From Syntrophaceae bacterium UBA2192 (GTDB taxonomy: Bacteria; Desulfobacterota; Syntrophia; Syntrophales; UBA2192): a stretch of 11,169 bases of DNA. Below the pieces are notes generated by a model. It saw nothing but the letters and a program-made list of their open reading frames with translations, made no database searches and was not told where the DNA came from. The position numbers and the translations under genes were made by a program. Shown here piece after piece: positions 9,201 through 11,169 of this stretch (position 1 is its first letter; each line of letters opens with the position of its first letter). The stretch is taken from NCBI GenBank assembly GCA_002327315.1, contig DCVI01000162.1, positions 1 to 11,169 on the forward strand. The letters run 5' to 3'.

Positions 9201-9607
9201 CGGACGGGCCGGTAGTCCTTGCCGTCCCGAAGTTCGTACTGCTCTTCCCGCCCGTCGCCCATGACGACAATAAGCTTTCCGTCCGGGCGCTTTTCGACCC
9301 GGATGTCGAACGGGTCGGCCGTCCAACCTTTCCCGAAGTAGCCCGTGCGGGCGCTCCGGCTGTTGTACGAGCGGTCGAGATACGGGCGCAGCTCCAAGCT
9401 GCAGGGTGCCTCGATGTCCCGCGCGGCCAGAAATAGATTGCCGGCAAAGCCGGAGTCGGGGCCGAGTCGAAGGGGGACCGCAGGGGAGGGGGTCCCCTGG
9501 TTTGAAGGCTGGCAGGGAGCAGTTGCAGGCAGTGCCGTCAGGATCAGGATGCAGGCGAGTATGGAGAGCCTGCGCGACCGCGATGTGAGCCGACTTCGAT
9601 ACTGCAT
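3293..9607 (-). CDS. Exported RHS/YD-repeat protein with a 1093-residue multidomain tail
   Basis: A 2104-residue protein. Residues 1-31 are a Sec-type signal peptide (Arg-rich start, hydrophobic 15-27); Cys32 lacks a proper lipobox. Residues about 45-190 resemble the RHS N-terminal domain (DUF6531-like: YNSRS, FGKGW). YD repeats fill about 222-890, and the RHS-associated core at about 950-1011 ends ADLFGL. RHS shells normally enclose a short C-terminal toxin. Here follow a Gly/Pro-rich segment (1012-1165), Ig-like domain A (1190-1335), Calx-beta (1343-1459), a DUF11-like domain (1463-1570), PASTA (1574-1636), Ig-like domain B (1639-1716), three Trp/Cys repeats (1746-1935), a Pro-rich linker and a ten-cysteine end domain (1990-2104). 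The ATG at 9607 follows GGAGG by seven bases. A PDZ-TPR gene 61 bp upstream is probably cotranscribed. The surface or secreted location is inferred from the domains; adhesion, carbohydrate binding or an unusual toxin all remain possible. Confidence 0.9.
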   Translation of the reverse strand: MQYRSRLTSRSRRLSILACILILTALPATAPCQPSNQGTPSPAVPLRLGPDSGFAGNLFLAARDIEAPCSLELRPYLDRSYNSRSARTGYFGKGWTADPFDIRVEKRPDGKLIVVMGDGREEQYELRDGKDYRPVRPGESEGLGLAPTAEGGYSLRLINGERWDFNPQGYLVSKKDLAGNLMTVHRDRNGIAPLSIEGSFGKKLTVQWKNGRIAAVEGTGLRVDYQYDARGRLIRKSGKAAQDQVYAYDAAGMLARVKIPGGPDVTFTYANGLLSGMRRQDGTALSYRYITIAGGMAGDYRQEVYNESGQFVGATAIRAAGTERILVDGLQNSAILKFDRDGRLISAQGPEGKEERWHYSKGGILEVYDDALGNRTTYRHSPDGLKLTVTDPRGAGNILTYDLSGFLESHVDPWGVVTKVRRDRHGRITEVLRDGVTLTRYRYDRLGFIDRVDGLTGSLSIERDALGRVTRVIDAEGRSLTRQSDIPGRPILQQDGEGRTTRWSYGPYGRLSAITDGAGNRLQFTLSGEGLLRTFTDANGNAYRYDYRRDLPYALTFPNGTAEYTQFDTLGRIVRETNHRGQAVEYAYGKLGRLARQSYPGGFTEWQYDESGRMTKAANAHSAFEIRYDRFGETAEIRDAKGRSTRHEYNDRGQRTALIDPEGRKTLYEYDRRGSLSRITGPAGEIYRYEYDPVGRLAKREYPNGISCLFGYDRAGALASIHYRDREGKTIHFISVLRDKSGRIVSHRENEAIRYYGYDAAGRLIRVKKPDGSEETFGYDRMGNRIARGVSAGQKRLSYGKMNELLSDGPVTYRYDADGQPVSRSDGFAYEFDGLGRLTGVKAPGKVILYEYDPFGRLIAKEVNGRKTEYLYDKEDIIAEYAGTALQARYVHGPGIDDPLSFSREGKLHILLSGLNDTVRRVYGADGRPVEEYELSPFGEIERPAGVPLSRQLFNARDWDPDARLYHIRARFYDPATGRFINPDPIRFRGGWNLYAYAGNDPLNFADLFGLEQQAKGWSFSVFGQVVPGVPLGPKVSVSNMWFGPNDPRNGIYISGGLGGALGTSAGVTRTTSHSGSGDPYKSYEGPSVSIDMSTGIPPGGLGGGSYSESTDKDPWTSWDVNFLQPPGDWQKYFQPQDRTPYVNPDFLRIPRPTPPPPSPSDRLSGWLKGFAGGTFITASKQIYAESPRHEVIATKVSPPAVKMKVGESQTFTFEITVKVPPQNAPVQITKNTYDVTDYTTWYAASDIPDVDDIKDLSKIPSIHYEKLKTNNTFKCERKSKFLIWARYVSEYIYDPKAQGGDYKLFQLDAYTGYVSSPLHTGAHGSATVECIDAGTAPPQPEDVISFSHKTYEVREDAGYANIKVKRSGAGKGKVIAQIHVKDGTATAGKDPGESDYNKPGIDRVVWEDNDRNDKSISIPINKDDLVEGTEDVNLGIEVTVGNAAADAQMGKATLLIKDVLPSGIGLTKTPSASQATDGDKVIFTIEVTNTGKSKLGNVRPADSACPGKLTLKSGDKNRDGILDVDEKWIYECTVELKGTGLYENHATVEATDEAGGKVDAVADAQVQVGARANIVPNVVGMEENEAIRAIRDAGLTPRNEGNRASDLAVGLVCEQQPEAGQSVSAGTMVGYWITRDVPKYLYLDPPRKTLQIGQQVSFEVTLVSKNGSQSTPSQGDLTWDPGPGNSFKCEKPGKFIVWAKYIFAEVYGSATVTCEEDWSAPLYEPPITNSGDRGRVPQAGPADYKWYAYCEPRTGEVTYGEQMMTGRTIMAGPFPGPRSAQDWIVNNCPRWRCDAGGACAKAPAPSQGGAWKVLCGRQDGTIYVGTTHDAVRYILVREGFLGEPDARAWANRVYPGWQCAADGSPRSSGPTGKPGMGGSWSVVCHRKHGGVGLTQQPDTIDNFILAQGFIGEPDARLWTDRNCASWRCDSEGRCMPGVARRTPEQRPLELPPESRSPPVSSQAPAGIPPAGRSVGTPSPPSQAKPAAKGVDSKALRDEYFKKCTAMREPYVKRNCTPAPGYSGCALDPQGCANYIIVNALPDGKSQVRVGCGRGVVDSYISCLRDCNERLVARKLNVFSIGPCGAACRDKADKATKACNAGER
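3296..3640 (-). other. Ten-cysteine C-terminal domain
   Basis: Residues 1990-2104, after a Pro/Ser-rich linker, contain cysteines at 2004, 2016, 2025, 2032, 2052, 2063, 2067, 2084, 2088 and 2099. The even number in an exported protein suggests up to five disulfides. No catalytic motif or cell-wall anchor signal is visible, and the fold is not recognised. Confidence 0.65.
3803..4372 (-). repeat. Three tandem Trp/Cys-rich protein repeats
   Basis: Units at residues 1746-1800, 1809-1866 and 1878-1935 share W-x3-C at the start, a middle GF(L/I)GEPDAR in units 2 and 3, and an end of NCxxWRCDxxGxC. Unit 1 has Cys1751, 1789, 1794, 1800; unit 3 has Cys1885, 1924, 1929, 1935. Unit 2 keeps Cys1816 and Cys1860 but has Tyr1855 and Pro1866 at the other two sites. 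I do not recognise the family. Confidence 0.75.
4700..4888 (-). other. PASTA domain
   Basis: Residues 1574-1636 read VPNVVGMEENEAIRAIRDAG, then a Gln-Pro-Glu-Ala-Gly segment and a closing strand (VGYWIT), the standard PASTA layout. PASTA domains are best known from penicillin-binding proteins and Ser/Thr kinases that sense peptidoglycan; they also occur singly in secreted proteins, as here. Binding to cell wall is not shown by the sequence. Confidence 0.8.
4898..5581 (-). other. Calx-beta and DUF11-like domains with an EF-hand-like loop
   Basis: Residues 1343-1459 follow the Calx-beta pattern (ISFSHKTYEVREDAG near the start, DDLVEGTEDVNL near the end), a calcium-binding beta-sandwich of surface proteins. 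Residues 1463-1570 resemble a DUF11-like repeat (VIFTIEVTNTG) and contain DKNRDGILDVDE (1516-1527), with acidic or Asn residues at loop positions 1, 3, 5, 9 and 12 as in an EF-hand. Calcium binding is inferred. Confidence 0.7.
5640..6574 (-). other. Low-GC segment directly after the RHS core
   Basis: Hand counts of 60-base rows give 52% GC at 6061-6120, 45% at 6361-6420, 43% at 5881-5940 and 38% at 5761-5820. The core side gives 70% (7081-7140) and the later tail 75% (4381-4440). The drop begins close to the end of the core and covers the Gly/Pro-rich segment and Ig-like domain A. This is the position where Rhs tips are typically exchanged. Confidence 0.65.
6575..6760 (-). other. RHS-associated core with probable self-cleavage residues
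   Basis: Residues 950-1011 match the conserved end of RHS shells (RARFYDPATGRF, INPDPI, NLYAYAGNDP). The usual final DPxGL is DLFGL here. Arg971, Asp984 and Asp1007 have the same spacing (13 and 23) as the aspartic self-cleavage residues I recall for the TcC protein YenC2 (Arg650, Asp663, Asp686). If active, cleavage would be expected after Leu1011. The YenC2 residue numbers come from memory. Confidence 0.7.
6760..8944 (-). repeat. YD-repeat array and RHS shell region
   Basis: The encoded stretch (about residues 222-950) carries repeated YDxxGRL-type units, for example YDARGRL, YDESGRM, YDPVGRL, YDAAGRL, YDPFGRL and FDGLGRL, at roughly 20-residue spacing. In solved RHS and TcB/TcC proteins such repeats build a beta-strand spiral forming a hollow shell. 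The repeats are diverged at the DNA level, so recent expansion is not apparent. Confidence 0.85.
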
Positions 9608-9622
9608 CTTCCCACCTCCGTT

Positions 9623-9641
9623 GCTGCCTGTTGGCGGCAGC
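9623..9641 (-). other. Small hairpin between the PDZ-TPR and RHS genes
   Basis: GCTGCC (9623-9628) and GGCAGC (9636-9641) form a six-base stem with a seven-base loop in the 61-bp spacer, just upstream of the RHS ribosome binding site. There is no T tract on either strand, so it is unlikely to terminate. It may affect translation or mRNA stability, or be chance. Confidence 0.35.
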
Positions 9642-9668
9642 TCAGTTCAGGTCATCTGACGCGTCGTC

Positions 9669-10883
9669 TCATTGGTTTTTCGGCGTTTTGCTCAGTGCCT
9701 CCAGGCTCTTTCTTGCCGCCGCCCCCGTCTTTCCCTGCGGGTCGAGGGATGCGGCCTTCTCCCAGTCCTGCCTTGCCTTGCCGTAGTCTTCAAACTTCTG
9801 TGCGAAGACGTAGCCCCTCCGCAGGTAGGCCTCGGCATGGTCGGGTTTGAGACGGATGGCCTCGGAGTAGTCGTTGACGGCCTTCAGGTTCTCGCCCTTC
9901 TTCTCATAGGCCACACCGCGGTTGAGGTACGCCTCGGGCCTGTGCTTCGTGTCGAGGCGGCTTGCGTAATTGAACCGGGTGAGGGCCTCGTCGTACCGGC
10001 CCGCACGAGCCATGACGAGACCGTTGTCGATGTAGGCCCGCGCCGCCCGCTCGAAGTCGGCCGATGCCTCCTGCTTCATGCCCTTTGCGGCGTAGGCCTG
10101 TGCCCGGAAGAGGTAGCCGATGTCCATGCCGGGCGCAAGCTCCACGGCACGGCTGCAGTCGGCGATGGCGCGGTCATGGAGCCCCTTCAGTAAGTAGACA
10201 TTGCATCGCGCGACGTAGGAAGCCGCAATGTCCGGCTTGAGTTCGATGGCCTTCGAGAAGTTCTGCAGGGCCTCGTCATAGCGTTTCAGGTCCAGGTAGA
10301 CGTGCCCGCGGCTGACGTAGGCCGCCGGGGATCGCGGGTTGAGCTCGATGAGCTTCGAGTAATCGGCGAGGGCCTGGTCGTGTCGCTTCAGTTTTTCCAG
10401 CGCCCGGGCCCGGCCGGCATAGGCCTCGATCGAGCCGGGAAGGCGCTCCAGGGCCTTCGTGAAATCGGCAACGGCCTGCTCGTAACGGCCCCTCTGCAAA
10501 TTTTCCAGCCCCCGCTGGAGATCGGCAATGCCCGCAGGCGGCTCCGAAAGCACGGGGGTCACGGAGACGACCGCGCCTTCCCTCATGACCTTGATTTCGA
10601 CGGGTTTGCCGGCAGGGGTTTCCCGGATGATCCGAACGAAATCCTGCGTCGTGCCGACGGGGGTGCCGTTTGCCGACACGATCACATCGCCCGCCCGGAT
10701 CCCGGCCCTCGACCCGGGCGAGTCCTTGCCGGCATCGATGACTTTCACGCCCCGGCGGCTTCCCTCCGCCGTGACATCGTCCTGGATGGTGATGCCCAGC
10801 CATGCCGCGCCGGCGGGCAGGGCAGGGGCCAGGGCCAGGATGAGAGAAAGAAGCAAAACCGGGGCTGCGAAACGTCCTGACAT
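9669..10883 (-). CDS. Exported PDZ-TPR protein
   Basis: A 404-residue protein from the ATG at 10883, preceded by GGGAGG five bases upstream and followed at once by a classic signal peptide (MSGR, hydrophobic 5-22, ALPAGA ending near residue 26). An in-frame ATG at 10952 would put 23 basic residues before it and lies inside a terminator hairpin, so it was not chosen. Residues about 27-113 form one PDZ domain (AWLGI carboxylate-binding loop, GIRAGDVIVSANG). Residues about 119-385 hold roughly eight TPR units with the usual A/G, Y and A-x-x-x-Y/F-x-x-A-I-x-L-x-P pattern. There are no protease residues or enzyme motifs. PDZ and TPR domains bind peptides and proteins, so a periplasmic scaffold or assembly factor is likely. 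It lies 61 bp upstream of the RHS gene in the same direction, suggesting an operon and possibly a role in folding or exporting that product; this role is inferred. Confidence 0.9.
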   Translation of the reverse strand: MSGRFAAPVLLLSLILALAPALPAGAAWLGITIQDDVTAEGSRRGVKVIDAGKDSPGSRAGIRAGDVIVSANGTPVGTTQDFVRIIRETPAGKPVEIKVMREGAVVSVTPVLSEPPAGIADLQRGLENLQRGRYEQAVADFTKALERLPGSIEAYAGRARALEKLKRHDQALADYSKLIELNPRSPAAYVSRGHVYLDLKRYDEALQNFSKAIELKPDIAASYVARCNVYLLKGLHDRAIADCSRAVELAPGMDIGYLFRAQAYAAKGMKQEASADFERAARAYIDNGLVMARAGRYDEALTRFNYASRLDTKHRPEAYLNRGVAYEKKGENLKAVNDYSEAIRLKPDHAEAYLRRGYVFAQKFEDYGKARQDWEKAASLDPQGKTGAAARKSLEALSKTPKNQ

Positions 10884-10936
10884 GACTGCCTCCCTGCGTT
10901 GTTTGGGTTTCGCTTTCCGTGGGCGGGGGCTAAACG

Positions 10937-10982
10937 AAAAAACCGGGCTCATCCGGGTAAAACTTACCCGAATGCCCGGTTT
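10937..10982 (-). terminator. Strong intrinsic terminator or attenuator upstream of the PDZ-TPR gene
   Basis: AAACCGGGC (10940-10948) pairs with GCCCGGTTT (10974-10982), and CGGGTAA (10954-10960) pairs with TTACCCG (10964-10970) around a three-base loop. On the minus strand the stem runs into T6 (10942-10937), the form of a Rho-independent terminator for leftward transcription. It lies about 54 bases before the PDZ-TPR start with no clear promoter in between. It either ends the upstream gene's transcript or acts as an attenuator in the PDZ-TPR leader. Confidence 0.8.
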
Positions 10983-11020
10983 GGCGGTTCACGCGACCCT
11001 TTCATCCCGTCCCCCCCCCA
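10964..11020 (-). other. Tiny possible leader ORF running into the hairpin
   Basis: ATG at 11020 opens an 18-codon frame (MGGDGMKGSREPPNRAFG) ending in TAA inside the 5' arm of the terminator hairpin. An internal ATG at 11005 follows a G-rich stretch that might serve as a weak ribosome binding site. The geometry resembles a leader peptide, but such short frames arise by chance and the codons show no clear amino-acid-sensing pattern. Confidence 0.2.
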
Positions 11021-11096
11021 TTGGTTCAGGGCTGCGTCTGGTTGACCGATGATCGCCTGCTTACACCTGTTTTTCTTCTGGATCGGAGTATACTCG

Positions 11097-11123
11097 AAAC
11101 CCCTCCGCGATGGAAGGGGGTTT
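11097..11123. terminator. Possible stem-loop after the upstream gene
   Basis: AAACCCC (11097-11103) pairs with GGGGTTT (11117-11123), extended by TCC with GGA and a two-base bulge. Only TTT follows on either strand, so termination would be weak. It lies just beyond the possible stop codon of the edge gene. Confidence 0.35.
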
Positions 11124-11134
11124 GACGGGGTGGG

Positions 11135-11169
11135 CTAGAACTCTTCGCCCGGGGCGAAGGCCGCATTCT
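11135..11169 (-). CDS. Possible C-terminal end of an upstream gene (partial)
   Basis: On the minus strand the last frame entering from the right edge reads NAAFAPGEEF and then TAG (11137-11135). Its amino-acid make-up is plausible for a protein end, and two stem-loops follow downstream, as expected after a gene. Only ten codons are visible, so neither identity nor reality can be established. A near-perfect palindrome (11143-11159) lies inside it. Confidence 0.35.
   Translation of the reverse strand, partial: NAAFAPGEEF

Noticed and set aside
10884..10952. Earlier ATG at 10952 for the PDZ-TPR gene
   Set aside because: It lies inside the terminator stem, lacks a ribosome binding site and would bury the signal peptide behind 23 basic residues. 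The ATG at 10883 has GGGAGG at proper spacing.
1..11169. tRNA, rRNA, CRISPR array or insertion sequence
   Set aside because: No cloverleaf-like segment, regularly spaced direct repeats, transposase-like protein or terminal inverted repeats with target duplications was found on either strand.

Overview
The window looks like a chromosomal segment of a GC-rich Gram-negative bacterium. The RpoH and ClpB sequences best fit Desulfobacterota (the former Deltaproteobacteria, perhaps a Syntrophia-like lineage). That placement is inferred from sequence flavour, since no search was run.

Left part (1-3292): clpB, the disaggregase, runs leftward off the window edge with about 684 codons present. rpoH, the heat-shock sigma factor, runs rightward. 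The two are divergent across a 275-bp control region holding candidate promoters for both strands and an inverted repeat in the clpB leader. A strong, probably bidirectional terminator (3254-3287) closes rpoH and also the large gene converging on it.

Centre (3293-9607, minus strand): one 2104-codon gene encodes an exported YD-repeat/RHS protein. It has a signal peptide, an RHS N-terminal domain, a long array of YD repeats and a complete RHS-associated core ending at residue 1011. A tail of 1093 residues follows in place of a short toxin. The tail is built from extracellular-type modules: a Gly/Pro-rich segment, an Ig-like domain, a Calx-beta domain, a DUF11-like domain with an EF-hand-like loop, a PASTA domain, a second copy of the Ig-like domain, three Trp/Cys repeats, and a C-terminal domain with ten cysteines. 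Base composition falls sharply just after the core and recovers about 0.9 kb later. There is no room for an immunity gene downstream.

Right part (9669-11169, minus strand): an exported PDZ-TPR protein lies 61 bp upstream of the RHS gene in the same direction, probably in one operon. Its leader region holds a strong terminator-shaped hairpin with a T6 tract, overlapped by a tiny possible ORF. At the window edge is what may be the last ten codons of another minus-strand gene.

The clpB/rpoH pair is ordinary heat-shock machinery. The PDZ-TPR plus RHS pair is the accessory and more interesting unit. It is best read as a large surface or secreted protein with a periplasmic helper, not as a standard Rhs toxin-immunity pair.
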